A stretch of 64,000 bases of DNA from RPQJ01 sp963707145. GTDB lineage: Bacteria > Pseudomonadota > Gammaproteobacteria > Steroidobacterales > Steroidobacteraceae. The notes below the pieces were generated by a model. It was not told the origin of the DNA. It saw only the letters and a program-made list of their open reading frames with translations, and did no database searches. Below, one piece after another: positions 33,338-44,176 of this stretch (its first letter is position 1; each line of letters starts with the position of its first letter). The translations under genes and the position numbers were made by a program. Location: the NCBI GenBank assembly GCA_963707145.1, contig CAVPOQ010000004.1:372001-436000 (forward strand), given 5' to 3'.

Positions 33338-34041
33338 ACGCCGTCGACCTGATCGTCAACTTCTTCAAGCAGGGTGGAGCTTTCCTCTACCCGATTGCCG
33401 CGGTCTTCGCGGTCGGCCTCGGCGTCGCCGTCGAGCGCTTCATCTACCTGCACCGCGTGGCGAAGGGGAATCGCAGGCTGTGGGCGGAGCTGGCGCCGCT
33501 CATCCAGGCCGGCGACTACCGCAAGGCGATGGCGATCGCCGAGCAGAACGAGTCCGCGCTCTCCACCATCATGCGTTACGGCATGTCGCGCGTCGCGACC
33601 GCGCACCGCCGCGAGGACATCGAGAAGGCGATGGAGGAGAGCCTCATCGAGGTGATCCCGCGCCTCGAGAAGCGCACCCACTACCTCGCCACGCTCGCCA
33701 ACGTCGGCATGCTGATGGGCCTGCTCGGCACGGTGATCGGCCTGATCAACGCCTTCGCCGCAGTGGCCGCCGTCAACCCGGCCGAGAAAGCGGCGATGCT
33801 CTCGGCGAGCATCTCGGTCGCGATGAACAACACCGCGCTCGGCCTCGGCCTCGCGATCACCCTGCTGCTGTGCCACATGTACCTCGAGACCAAGACCACC
33901 GAGCTGGTGGACAGCCTCGAGGTGGCCTCGATCAAGTTCCTCAACAGCATCGTCGAGCGCCGCCCGGCGACGCCGCAGCCGGCAAGCGCGGCCGCCGCCG
34001 CGAGGGTCGCGGACCAGGTCCTCGGGGCCGCGCGCGCATGA
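33334..34041 (+). CDS. MotA/TolQ/ExbB-family proton channel (AglR-like)
   Basis: A 235-residue inner-membrane protein with three hydrophobic segments: GAFLYPIAAVFAVGLGVAVE near the N-terminus, then LANVGMLMGLLGTVIGLINAF and SISVAMNNTALGLGLAITLLL after a cytoplasmic loop. The GLLGTVIGL and AMNNTALGL motifs are the family's signature and line the proton path with ExbD-type partners. It would form the pentameric stator that harvests proton-motive force. In this operon it is followed by two ExbD-type genes and an AgmX-like transducer, the same gene set as in Agl-type motors and some TonB systems. Start and stop overlap the flanking genes. Confidence 0.94.
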   Translation: MNAVDLIVNFFKQGGAFLYPIAAVFAVGLGVAVERFIYLHRVAKGNRRLWAELAPLIQAGDYRKAMAIAEQNESALSTIMRYGMSRVATAHRREDIEKAMEESLIEVIPRLEKRTHYLATLANVGMLMGLLGTVIGLINAFAAVAAVNPAEKAAMLSASISVAMNNTALGLGLAITLLLCHMYLETKTTELVDSLEVASIKFLNSIVERRPATPQPASAAAAARVADQVLGAARA

Positions 34042-34547
34042 GGCATTCGAAGCTCGCCCGTCGGCAGTCGCGCAACCACGCGCGCTACCGCGGACGCAAC
34101 GACCTCAACATCGTGCCGATGCTCGACGTGATGGTGATCCTCGCGTTCTTCCTGATCTTCACGGCCGTGTTCTCCAAGACCAGCGTCCTCGAGGTGCACC
34201 TGCCGGGACCGGGCGCAAAGGACGACACGGCGCTGCCGTCGCTCGAACTCGAGGTGATCGTGCGCAGGAGCGGGCTCGAGGTCGCCGACCGCAACCAGGG
34301 CGTGCTCGAGACGGTGCCGGCCACGGCGTCGGGCCAGGACGTCGTGCGGCTGTCGCAATACCTCGAGGGCGTGAAGGCGCGCTTCCCCGACAAGACCAGC
34401 GCCACGCTGCTGGTCGCGCAGGACGTGGACTACGACACCATCGTGCAGGTGATGGACGCGGTACGCGTGCGCCAGAGCACCGACGGCGGCAAGGTGGTGC
34501 GCCGCGAGCTGTTTCCGCAGATCGCGCTCGGGGACGCGCCGACATGA
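34038..34547 (+). CDS. ExbD/TolR-family protein 1 (AglS/AglQ-like)
   Basis: A 169-residue protein with a basic cytoplasmic start, one membrane helix (IVPMLDVMVILAFFLIFTAVF) and a periplasmic domain. Asp30 within PMLD is the proton-carrying residue of the ExbD/TolR/MotB-like family. The periplasmic part includes GQDVVRLSQYLEGVKARFPD and TLLVAQDVDYDTIVQVMDAV, which match the dimeric domain. It should assemble inside the channel formed by the upstream ExbB-like protein. Two ExbD genes in tandem suggest a heterodimeric rotor, as for AglQ and AglS. Confidence 0.92.
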   Translation: MRHSKLARRQSRNHARYRGRNDLNIVPMLDVMVILAFFLIFTAVFSKTSVLEVHLPGPGAKDDTALPSLELEVIVRRSGLEVADRNQGVLETVPATASGQDVVRLSQYLEGVKARFPDKTSATLLVAQDVDYDTIVQVMDAVRVRQSTDGGKVVRRELFPQIALGDAPT

Positions 34548-35053
34548 TCCGCACCGGCCGGGAACGTCACGCGCGCCACGGCAGGTCGGGCGGCGGCGGG
34601 CACGGGCCGCTGACGCTCATTCCCATGATCGACATGCTGATGATCCTCGTCGTGTACCTGCTGGTGCACTCGGCGGACACCGAGATCCTGCCCAATACCC
34701 GCAACATCGCGATCCCGCAGTCGGTCTCCGAGCAGAAGCCGCGGCCGGCCACCGTCGTCACAGTGACGCGCGACATGCTGTACGTGAACGGCGAGGCGGT
34801 GGTGCCGGTCGCCGCGGTGGGGAGCTCCCAGGAGCCCGTCGTCGAGGCCCTGCGCGCGGCGCTCGAGCGGCAGGCCGTGCCCATGCTCGGCGGGGCGGAG
34901 CAGCCGCGCGAGGTCACCGTGATGGCGGAGAAGTCGCTGCCCTACGCGGTGCTGCGCAGGATCGTGGCGAGCTGCTCTGCGGCGGACTACACCAAGGTCT
35001 CGCTCGCCGTCGTCGAGCGCGAGCAGGCGCTCGCGGCGCGCGTGGGTGGATGA
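34544..35053 (+). CDS. ExbD/TolR-family protein 2 (AglS/AglQ-like)
   Basis: A second 169-residue ExbD-type protein. The helix LIPMIDMLMILVVYLLVH again keeps the key Asp at residue 30. The periplasmic domain (VTVTRDMLYVNGEAVVPVAAV, VTVMAEKSLPYAVLRRIVASC) is distinct from that of the first copy, so the two are probably separate subunits and not a recent duplication. The ATG overlaps the previous stop; the next gene begins about ten bases after this stop. Confidence 0.92.
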   Translation: MIRTGRERHARHGRSGGGGHGPLTLIPMIDMLMILVVYLLVHSADTEILPNTRNIAIPQSVSEQKPRPATVVTVTRDMLYVNGEAVVPVAAVGSSQEPVVEALRAALERQAVPMLGGAEQPREVTVMAEKSLPYAVLRRIVASCSAADYTKVSLAVVEREQALAARVGG

Positions 35054-35063
35054 GGTCGAGCGC

Positions 35064-36007
<944 letters not shown>

Positions 36008-36085
36008 GCCTTCCCTGGGCCGGCGGCGATGCCTCGGAAGAGCCAAAAGAAAGAAACGCAACTGGCTGCATAGATTGGACTTTTA

Positions 36086-36104
36086 ACCGGAGGAATTCTC
36101 CGGT
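36086..36104. repeat. Perfect inverted repeat in an AT-richer intergenic stretch
   Basis: ACCGGAG (36086-36092) and CTCCGGT (36098-36104) form 7-bp arms around GAATT, in a noticeably AT-richer patch (TTTTAACCGG..GGTATACG) between the AgmX-like gene and the lytic transglycosylase. It may be a regulator site or a short hairpin. Confidence 0.5.
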
Positions 36105-36157
36105 ATACGTGGTTTCCATGCCGCCCCGGCGTGGGCGGCCCCACGCGGGAGATCGGC

Positions 36158-38215
36158 ATGGCTCACGGATCCGGCGCCTTGCTTCGCGGCGCGTGCCGCC
36201 TGCTCGGTGCGCTGCTCGCGACGCTGCTCGCCCTGCCGGCGGGTGCAGCGCCCGAGCCGTTCACGTCCTCGTCGAGTCCCACGACTGGCGCTTCGGCCAG
36301 CGGCGACGCGCTCGTGATCGCAGCGCGCGCGGCATGGGCCCGGCGCGACGCGGCCCGCCTCGCCTCCGCCCGCGCGCAGCTGCTGATCGAGGGGCACCCG
36401 CTCGCGCCCTGGGTGGACTACTGGGACTTGAGCCAGCGGCTGGCCACCGCGAACCCTGGCGACGTCGAGGCCTTCTATGCCCGCTGGAGCGGCAGCTACG
36501 TCGAGGACCGGCTGCGCAACGACTGGCTGCTCGAACTCGGCAAGCGACGTGACTGGGCGGCGTTCCGCCGCGACTTCCCGCGCTTCCGCATGAACGACGA
36601 TCCGCAGGTCACCTGCTACGCGATCCTTGCGGAGCACGCCGAGGGCCAGGCCGTGCGCGAGCGCGCAGTGGAGGCCTGGCTCGCGCAGCGCGATGCGGAC
36701 GATGGCTGTCAGCATCTCGCGCGCACGCTGCGGTCGGCCGGGGTGTTCACCGACACCGACCTGTGGCGAAAGGTCCGCTCGGCGACGGAACTCGGCCGGC
36801 AGACCGCTGCCCGCGATGCGCTGGCGCTGCTCGGTGCGGTGCCCGGGGCCTCGACGCCGTGGTGGAGCCAGCCCGCGCGCACGCTCGCACGAGCGCCGGC
36901 GGGCCGTCCCGCCGACGCGCTCGATGCACTCGCCGTGGCGCGGCTGGCGGCCGCGGACCCCGCGCTCGCGGCGCGACGGCTCGACGACGGTCTCGGACAG
37001 CGGCTGCCGCCCGAGTGGACCGCGTGGGCGTGGTCGCAGGTGGGCCGACAGTCAGCGATGCGTCTGCAGCCCGAGGCGGCGGCACATTTCCGCCGTGCCG
37101 AGGCCTCCGCACTGCGCGCCGGCGCTGCTGCGAAGTGGACCGACGAAACGCTCGAATGGCAGGTGCGCGCCGCGCTGCGCGCCGTGCCCACCGACTGGCG
37201 CGCGGTGCGCGTCGCCGTGGACGCGATGACGCCGGCCGCGCAGGCCGAGGCTGCCTGGGCCTACTGGGGCGCGCGCGCCGACGGCGCGCTCGCCGCGACG
37301 GGCAGCGACGGCGAGGTGCAGCGGGCCCGGGCCGAGCGCGCGCTCGCCTCGCTCTCCGGGCAGATGAGCTTCTACGGCAAGCTGGCCGCGGAGGACCTCG
37401 GCCGCGAGCTGCGCCTGCCCGGGAGGCCATCGCCGCTCACGCCAGTCGAGCGGGATGTGGCCACGGGCACGCCCGGCCTCGCCCGCGCGCTGCGCATGGT
37501 CGCGATCGGCCTGCGTGCCGAGGGCGTGCGCGAGTGGAACTTCACGCTGCGCGGCATGAACGACCGCCAGTTGCTCGCCGCCGCGCAGCTGGCCTGCGAC
37601 GCCCAGGTCTGGGATCGCTGCATCAACACCAGCGACCGCACCCGTGGCGAGGTGGACGTCGCGCAGCGCTTCCCGACGCCGTACCGCGACGCGGTGATCG
37701 CGCAGGCCGGACGCGCCGCACTCGACCCGGCCTACGTGTATGGCCTGATCCGCCAGGAGTCACGCTTCGTCACGGACGCGCGCTCGCCAGCAGGCGCCTC
37801 GGGGCTCATGCAGATCATGCCGGCGACCGCCCGCTGGACGGCGAAGCGTCTCGAGGTGCCCTACGGCCCGGGCAGGATCAACGAACGCGACACCAACCTG
37901 CGCCTCGGGACCGGGTACCTCGGCCTGCTGCTCGAGGAGTTCGAGGGCTCGCAGGCGATGGCTGCGGCCGCCTACAACGCGGGGCCCGGGCGACCCCGCC
38001 GCTGGCGCGAGGGACCCGAGCTCGACCCTGCGATCTGGGCCGAGACGATTCCATTCAGCGAGACGCGCGATTACGTGCAGAAAGTGCTGTCGAACGCCGT
38101 CTACTACTCGGCCGTGCTCGGCGCGGAGCAGCCGCTCTCGCTGCGCGCGCGGCTCGGCGGAACCATCGGCCCGCGGCTCGCTGCGGCCGCCGCGGCGGAC
38201 GCCGAACTGCCCTGA
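36158..38215 (+). CDS. slt: Soluble lytic murein transglycosylase
   Basis: A 685-residue periplasmic enzyme (signal peptide LLGALLATLLALPAGAAPEP) that cleaves peptidoglycan glycan strands with 1,6-anhydro product formation. The N-terminal two thirds form the superhelical ring of the Slt70 type (TPR-like helices such as YWDLSQRLATANPGDVEAFYARW). The C-terminal goose-lysozyme-like domain has the catalytic Glu in RQESRF (E534), SPAGASGLMQIMPATA, the NLRLGTGYL helix and AAAYNAGPGRP. ATG at 36158 has GGGAGA six to seven bases before it. As it directly follows the ExbBD/AgmX operon, it could open the wall for that machine, but it has its own upstream region and is more simply a housekeeping enzyme. 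Confidence 0.94.
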   Translation: MAHGSGALLRGACRLLGALLATLLALPAGAAPEPFTSSSSPTTGASASGDALVIAARAAWARRDAARLASARAQLLIEGHPLAPWVDYWDLSQRLATANPGDVEAFYARWSGSYVEDRLRNDWLLELGKRRDWAAFRRDFPRFRMNDDPQVTCYAILAEHAEGQAVRERAVEAWLAQRDADDGCQHLARTLRSAGVFTDTDLWRKVRSATELGRQTAARDALALLGAVPGASTPWWSQPARTLARAPAGRPADALDALAVARLAAADPALAARRLDDGLGQRLPPEWTAWAWSQVGRQSAMRLQPEAAAHFRRAEASALRAGAAAKWTDETLEWQVRAALRAVPTDWRAVRVAVDAMTPAAQAEAAWAYWGARADGALAATGSDGEVQRARAERALASLSGQMSFYGKLAAEDLGRELRLPGRPSPLTPVERDVATGTPGLARALRMVAIGLRAEGVREWNFTLRGMNDRQLLAAAQLACDAQVWDRCINTSDRTRGEVDVAQRFPTPYRDAVIAQAGRAALDPAYVYGLIRQESRFVTDARSPAGASGLMQIMPATARWTAKRLEVPYGPGRINERDTNLRLGTGYLGLLLEEFEGSQAMAAAAYNAGPGRPRRWREGPELDPAIWAETIPFSETRDYVQKVLSNAVYYSAVLGAEQPLSLRARLGGTIGPRLAAAAAADAELP

Positions 38216-38251
38216 GCGAACCGCCTGGGCCACGGCGCGACGCGACCCGCT

Positions 38252-38301
38252 GACGCGCGACGCATGATGCGATGCGGGACGCATGCGACGCGCGGCGCAT
38301 G
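38252..38301. repeat. Clustered direct and inverted GACGCATG repeats before cysJ
   Basis: The unit GCGACGCATG / GGCGCATGAG recurs within 50 bases. CGCATGATGCG (38261-38271) and CGCATGCG (38280-38287) are perfect palindromes, and ATGCG..CGCAT arms flank the next eight bases. Placed about 90-130 bases before cysJ, the cluster is a candidate operator array. Confidence 0.45.
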
Positions 38302-38383
38302 AGCAGATAACGACCCGGCCTTTCCGCAACGCCGCCACCGGTCACTAGCATCGCCGCGTGCCTCAACGGCCGAGGGCGATGCC

Positions 38384-40217
38384 ATGACTGCTCCGAATAC
38401 CGCCGCGCTGCCCCTGGGTCCGCTCGATCCCGAGCGGGGCGAACTCCTGCGCCGCGTCGTGGAGGGGCTCGATCCGGCAGCGCTGCAGTGGCTGTCCGGC
38501 TTCGCCGCGGGCGTGGCCTACGCGCGCGTTCCGTCCGTCGCGGCGAACGACCCCGCCGCGATCGGCACACCTGCCGCGCTGGCGCGCAATGAACCCGCCG
38601 CGCGGCTGGCCGTGGTCTATGGTTCGCAAACCGGCAACGGCCGGCGCCTGGCCGAGCGCCTCGGGCGCACGGCCGAAGCGGCCGGGCTGGCGGTGCGCGT
38701 GTACGCCGCGCGCGACTACCCGCTCAAGGATCTCGCAAAGGAGCGCCTGCTCACGGTGGTGATCAGCACGCATGGCGACGGCGACCCGCCGGACGACGCA
38801 CGCGGCTTCATCGAACACCTCGCCGGCAGACGCGCCCCGCAGTTGCCGTCACTGCGCTACGCGGTGCTCGCGCTGGGCGATTCGAGCTATCCGAAGTTCT
38901 GCGAGACCGGCCGCCAGGTGGACGAGCGCCTCGCGGCGCTGGGCGCGCAGCGCTTGCTGCCCATGGTCGAGTGCGACGTCGATTACGAGCGCCTCGCCAC
39001 GCCCTGGCTCGACGAGGTCGTGACGGGCGTGCGCAACGCGCTCGGCGAGGCGGCGCCGGCCAACGTCACGCGCCTGCACCGCGTGCCGGTCGCACCACGC
39101 TACAGCCGCGAGCAGCCGTTCACCGCGCCCGTGCTGGCCAACGACCGCATCACCGGGCGCGGCGCCGCGCGCGAAGTGCGTCACCTCGAGCTCTCGCTGG
39201 CCGGCTCCGGCCTGCAGTACGAGCCCGGCGATGCGCTCGGCGTGTGGCACGAGAATCCGCAGCCCGTGGTCGAGGCCGTGCTCGCGGCGATCGGGGCGCA
39301 GGCGGGGCAGGTCGTGACCGTGGACGGGCAGACGCGCAGCCTGGGCGAATGGCTCGGCCGCGAGCGCGAGATCACCCGGCTGACGAAGCCGTTTCTCGTG
39401 CAGCACGCGGCGCGCTCGGGGAGCGCCGCGCTGGCCGAGGCGCTGGCGGCCGGGCAGGAGGCCCGCCTGCGCGAAGCTGCTCAGGGACCTGCAGCTCGTG
39501 GATCTGCTGCGCCGCGACCCGGCCGAGTGGGAACCCGGCGCGTTCGTGGCGGCGCTGCGGCCGCTCGCACCGCGCCTGTACTCGATCGCCTCGAGCATGT
39601 CGGCGGTGGGTGAGGAGGCGCACCTCACGGTCGCGGTCGTGGACTACGCGCGCGACGGCGAGCGCCGGCTGGGCGCTGCGTCCGCGCACCTCGCGGGACT
39701 CACGGGCGAGGAGGCCACGGTGCGGGTGTTCGTCGAAGCCAACGAGCGCTTCCGGCTGCCGGAGGATCCCTCGCGCGACGTGATCATGATCGGACCGGGC
39801 ACCGGCGTCGCGCCGTACCGCGGCTTCCTGCAGCAGCGCGAGTCGCAGGGCGCCACCGGCCGCAACTGGCTGGTGTTCGGCAACCGGCACTTCGACAGCG
39901 AGTTCCTCTACCAGGTCGAGTGGCAGGACGCGGCGCGCAAGGGCCTGCTCGCGCGCGTGGACCTCGCGTTCTCGCGCGACCGGACCCCGCGCGCCTACGT
40001 CCAGGACCGCCTGCGCGAGGCGGGCGCGGAGTTGTGGTCGTGGCTGGAGGGCGGTGCCTGCCTCTACGTCTGCGGCGACGCCGAGCGCATGGCGCCCGAC
40101 GTGCACGCGGCGCTCGCGGAAATCGCGATGACGCACGGCGGACTCGACCGCGAAGGCGCCGAGGCCTGCCTGCGCCGGCTCGCCGACGAGCGGCGCTACC
40201 TGCGGGACGTCTACTGA
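38384..40217 (+). CDS. cysJ: Sulfite reductase flavoprotein alpha subunit (one frameshift near 39473)
   Basis: Diflavin reductase that passes electrons from NADPH via FAD and FMN to the sulfite reductase haemoprotein. The flavodoxin domain is clear (VVYGSQTGNGRRLAERL, STHGDGDPPDDARGF, LALGDSSYPKFCETG), then the FAD domain (ITRLTKPFLVQHA). After AALAEALAAGQEA the frame shifts by one extra base at about 39473 and continues KLLRDLQLVDLLRRD, then PRLYSIASSMSAV (FAD), GPGTGVAPYRGFLQQRE (NADPH) and the terminal RYLRDVY. Together they give about 611 residues, the usual CysJ size. The acidic-aromatic C-terminus is typical. GAGGG precedes the ATG. First gene of a cysJIHG operon; an error in the sequence is more likely than a true lesion. 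Confidence 0.9.
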
Positions 40218-40287
40218 GGCCGGTGGCGGGCGCCACGCTGCAGCCGCGCGTCCAGCGAACGAATCGAGTTCACCAACGAGCAACCAG

Positions 40288-41962
40288 ATGAGCGATCTTT
40301 CACCCGTCGAGCGCATCAAGCGCGACAGCCGCCTGCTGCGCGGCACCCTGGCCGAGAGCCTCGCGGATCCCCTCACCGGGGCGATCCGCGAGGACGACAC
40401 GGTGCTGGTGAAGTTCCACGGCAGCTACCAGCAGGACGACCGCGACATCCGCGAGGAGCGCCGCCGCCAGAAGCTCGAGCCGGCCTACAGCTTCATGATC
40501 CGCACGCGGCTGCCGGGCGGCGTCTGCACGCCGGCGCAGTGGCTGGCGCTCGACGACATCGCGCGCCGCTACGCGAACGGCACGCTGCGGATCACCACGC
40601 GGCAGGCGTTCCAGTTCCACGGCGTGATCAAGACCGAGCTCAAGGCGACGATGGCCGCGATCAACGCGTCGCTGATCGACACCATCGCCGCCTGCGGCGA
40701 CGTCAACCGCAACGTGCTCGCGAGCGCCGAACCCGGTCGAGTCGCGCGCCCACGCCGAGGTCTACGAGTGGGCGCAGCGGCTCTCCGAGCACCTGCTGCC
40801 GCGCACCCGCGCCTACCACGAGATCTGGCTCGACGGCGAGAAGGTCGCCGGCACGGAGGAGGTCGAGCCGATCTACGGTCCCACCTACCTGCCGCGCAAG
40901 TTCAAGGCCGCGATCGCCGTGCCACCGGTGAACGATGTCGATGTGTTCGCGCAGGACCTCGGCTTCATCGCCATCCACGAGGGCGGCAAACTGCAGGGCT
41001 TCAACCTGACCGTGGGCGGCGGCCTCGGCGCGTCCCACGGCGATCCGACCACCTACCCGAGACTCGCCGACGTGGTGGGGTTCCTGCGGCCCGAGCAGCT
41101 GCTCGAGGTGGCCGAGGCCGTGGTCACGACGCAGCGCGACTTCGGCAACCGCGCGGTGCGCAAGCACGCGCGGCTCAAGTACACGATCGACGCCCGCGGG
41201 CTCGAGTGGTTCGTGGCCGAGATCACGCGTCGGCTGGGCTTCGCGCTCGAGCCACCGCGGCCGTTCGAGTTCACCTCCACCGGCGATCGATTCGGGTGGG
41301 TCGAAGGGTACGACGGCCGCTGGCACCTGACGCTGCGCATCGAGTCCGGGCGCGTCGCCGACACCGACGAGGCGCGAAAGCTGACGGGCCTGCGCGAGAT
41401 CGCGAAGGTGCACCGCGGCGATTTCCGCCTCACGCCCAACCAGAACCTGATCGTCGCCAACGTCGAGCCCGCGGAGCGCCGGTTCATCGACGCGCTGGTG
41501 GTCCGCCATGGGCTCGATGCGCACGCACGCACGGCCCCGGTGCGCCGCGACGCGCTCGCCTGCGTGGCGTTGCCGACCTGCCCGCTGGCGATGGCCGAGG
41601 CGGAGCGCTACCTGCCGGGCTTCGGGCGCAGCGTCGAGCGCCTGCTCGCAGCGCACGGCCTGCGCGAGGAACCGCTGGTGCTGCGGATCACCGGCTGCCC
41701 GAACGGCTGCGCGCGGCCTTACCTGGCCGAGGTGGCGCTGGTGGGCAAGGCGCCAGGGCGCTACAACCTGCACCTTGGCGGCGACGGGCGCGGCCAGCGC
41801 CTGAACGTGCTCCATCTCGAGAACGTGGACGAACCCGCGATCCTCGCGGCACTCGACGACGCCTTCGGGCGCTGGGCCGCCGAGCGCGTGCCGGGCGAGC
41901 GCTTCGGCGACTTCGCGTGGCGCGCCGGACTGGTGGGTGCAGCAGGGAAAGTCGGCGCATGA
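40288..41962 (+). CDS. cysI: Sulfite reductase haemoprotein beta subunit (one frameshift near 40729)
   Basis: Sirohaem and [4Fe-4S] enzyme reducing sulfite to sulfide with six electrons from CysJ. It opens with SPVERIKRDSRLLRGTL and the family blocks LVKFHGSYQQDDRD, YSFMIRTRLPGG and RITTRQAFQFHG. Near 40729 one extra base shifts the frame; it resumes as NPVESRAHAEVYEWAQRL and continues to 41962. The cofactor ligands are present: CVALPTC (CX5C) and TGCPNGC (CX3C). About 557 residues after correction, as expected. The corrected protein overlaps the cysH start by four bases. NADPH-type family: placed with cysJ. Confidence 0.92.
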
Positions 41963-42690
41963 GGGCGCTCGCCTGGGATCCCGCGGTTGCACGCGAGGAG
42001 CGCGCGATGCTCGAGGAGGCGAACGCGGCGCTCGGCCGCATGGACGCGCGGCAGCGCGTCGACTGGACGCTTGCGAACCTGCCGGGCGTGCACGCCTTGA
42101 GTTCGAGCTTCGGCGCGCAGGCGGCCGTCTCGCTGCACCTCGTCACGCGCGCGGCGCCCGAGATCCCGGTGGTGCTGATCGACACCGGGTATCTGTTCCC
42201 CGAGACCTACCGCTTCGTCGACGAACTGGTGCTGCGGCTCGGGCTCAACCTGAAGGTCTATCAGCCGGTGGTATCGCCGGCGTGGCTCGAGGCACGCCAC
42301 GGCCGGCTCTGGGAGCAGGGGATCGACGGCATCGAGCGCTACAACTCGCTGCGCAAGGGCGAGCCCATGCAGCGCGCGCTCGGGGAGCTCGGCGTCGGCA
42401 CGTGGTTCGCCGGACTGCGCCGCGGCCAGTCGCGCTCGCGCCAGCGCATCCGGCCGCTCGAGCACCGCGGCGGCCGCTGGAAGGTGCATCCGGTGTTCGA
42501 CTGGACCGACAGGCAGGTGTTCGACTACCTGCGCCGCCACGACCTCCCGTACCACCCGCTGTGGCACGAGGGCTACGTCTCGATCGGCGACTGGCACACC
42601 ACGCGCTCGCTCGCCGAGGCGGGCGATCCCGAGGCGACGCGCTTCTTCGGGCTGAAGCGCGAGTGCGGCCTGCACGGCATCGAAGGCTAG
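41959..42690 (+). CDS. cysH: Phosphoadenylyl-sulfate (PAPS) reductase
   Basis: A 243-residue cytosolic enzyme that reduces PAPS to sulfite with thioredoxin or glutaredoxin. It has the PP-loop-like SSSFGAQAAVSLHL, IDTGYLFPETYRF, the SLRKGEPMQRAL arm, VHPVFDWTDRQVFDYL and the catalytic tail KRECGLHG (C236). The paired-cysteine motifs that hold the [4Fe-4S] cluster of APS reductases are absent, so PAPS is the likely substrate. The ATG overlaps the cysI stop. CysDNC, which would supply PAPS, are outside the window. Confidence 0.95.
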   Translation: MRALAWDPAVAREERAMLEEANAALGRMDARQRVDWTLANLPGVHALSSSFGAQAAVSLHLVTRAAPEIPVVLIDTGYLFPETYRFVDELVLRLGLNLKVYQPVVSPAWLEARHGRLWEQGIDGIERYNSLRKGEPMQRALGELGVGTWFAGLRRGQSRSRQRIRPLEHRGGRWKVHPVFDWTDRQVFDYLRRHDLPYHPLWHEGYVSIGDWHTTRSLAEAGDPEATRFFGLKRECGLHGIEG

Positions 42691-42698
42691 GACGGGCC

Positions 42699-44172
42699 GT
42701 GCGCTACTTCCCGATGTTCGCGGACCTCCACGGCCGGCGCGTGCTGGTGGTGGGCGGCGGCGAGGTCGCCGAGCGCAAGGTGCGACTGTTGCTGGAGGCG
42801 GGCGCGCGCGTGGACCTCGTGGCGCGCGAGATCGTGGCGCCGGAACTGGCGGCGTGGACCGATCCGGCCGCCGCGGCGAGCGGCGCCGACGGCTCGGTGG
42901 CGAATCACGATCACGCGGCCGGCGCCGCAGTACGCTGGCTCGCGCGCGAATTCGAGGAGTCCCAGCTCGCGGGCGTCGTGCTGGCGGTCGCCGCGACCAG
43001 CGACGCGGCCGCCAACGAGCGCGTTGCGGTCGCCGCGCGAACCCGCGACCTGCTCTGCAACGTCGTGGACGACGCGGCGCGCTCGAGCTTCATCGTGCCG
43101 GCGATCGTGGACCGCTCGCCGCTCGTGATCGCGATCTCGAGCGGCGGCGCGGCCCCGGTGCTGGCGCGGCTCGCCCGCGAGCGCATCGAGTCGCTGTTCG
43201 ACGAGTCGTTCGGCGCACTGGCGCGGCTGCTCGAGGACTGGCGCGGCCGCATCAAGCGCGCGCTGCCCGACGTGGCGCAGCGGCGCCGCTGCTACGAGAC
43301 CGTGGTGCGCGGCCGCGTCGCGGCGCTGGTGCGGCGCCGGCGAGTCGGGGAGGCCGGCCGCGAGCTGGCGCGCCTGCTCGAGGCGCCGGCGCAGGCGGCG
43401 GGCTCGGTGGCGCTGGTCGGCGCCGGTCCCGGCGATCCCGGCCTGCTCACGCTCAACGCACTGCGTGCCCTGCAGGAGGCCGACGTGATTCTCCACGACC
43501 GCCTGGTCTCCGGGGAGGTGCTCGCGCTGGCCCGGCGCGACGCCACGCGCATTCCGGTCGGCAAGGCCGCGCGGGCGCATTCGGTGGCGCAGGAGCGCAT
43601 CCACGAACTCATGCTCGAGCACGCGCGCGCGGGACGCAGGGTGGTGCGACTGAAGGGCGGCGATCCGTTCGTGTTCGGCCGTGGCGGCGAGGAACTCGAG
43701 GCGCTCGCGCGCCACGGTATCCCCTTCGAGGTCGTTCCCGGGATCACGGCGGCGCTCGCCTGCGGGGCGTACGCGGGCGTGCCGCTGACCCACCGCGAGC
43801 ATGCGCAGTCGCTGCGGCTGGTGACCGCCCATTGCGGCGAGTCCTGCGAGGAACTCGACTGGGCCTCGCTCGCCCGGCCGCGCCAGACACTGGCGCTGTA
43901 CATGGGCGTGGCGGCGCTCGCGACGGTGGGCGAGCGGCTGGTGCGGCACGGGCGCGAGCCGGCGACGCCGGTCGCCATCGTCGAGCGCGGTTCGCGCCCG
44001 GACCAGCGCGTCACGCTCGCGACGCTCGGTGCGCTCGAGGACGTCGCCCGCTGCTGGCGAGGTGCAGTCACCGGCGCTGCTGATCGTGGGGGAGGTGGCC
44101 GAACTCGCCGCCGCGCTGCACTGGTTCGGCGACCCGCCGCGGCGCTGGGAGGCGCTGCGGCGCGTCGCCTGA
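42699..44172 (+). CDS. cysG: Sirohaem synthase (one frameshift near 44055)
   Basis: Multifunctional enzyme making sirohaem for CysI from uroporphyrinogen III. The N-terminal dehydrogenase/ferrochelatase half shows LVVGGGEVAERKVRLLLEAG and ISSGGAAPVLARLARERIES. The C-terminal methyltransferase half shows VALVGAGPGDPGLLTLNALR, VRLKGGDPFVFGRGGEE, VVPGITAALACGAYAGVPLT and ALYMGVAAL. Near 44055 the frame is lost; the next frame supplies the expected end EVQSPALLIVGEVAELAAAL, WFGDPPRRW and a stop at 44172. The family consensus (ARLLAEVQSPALLIVGEVV) suggests two lost bases. About 490 residues. The start is a GTG at 42699, eight bases after cysH. A 25-residue Ala-rich insert (about residues 48-75) is not in E. 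coli CysG. Confidence 0.92.
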
Positions 44173-44176
44173 GCGC

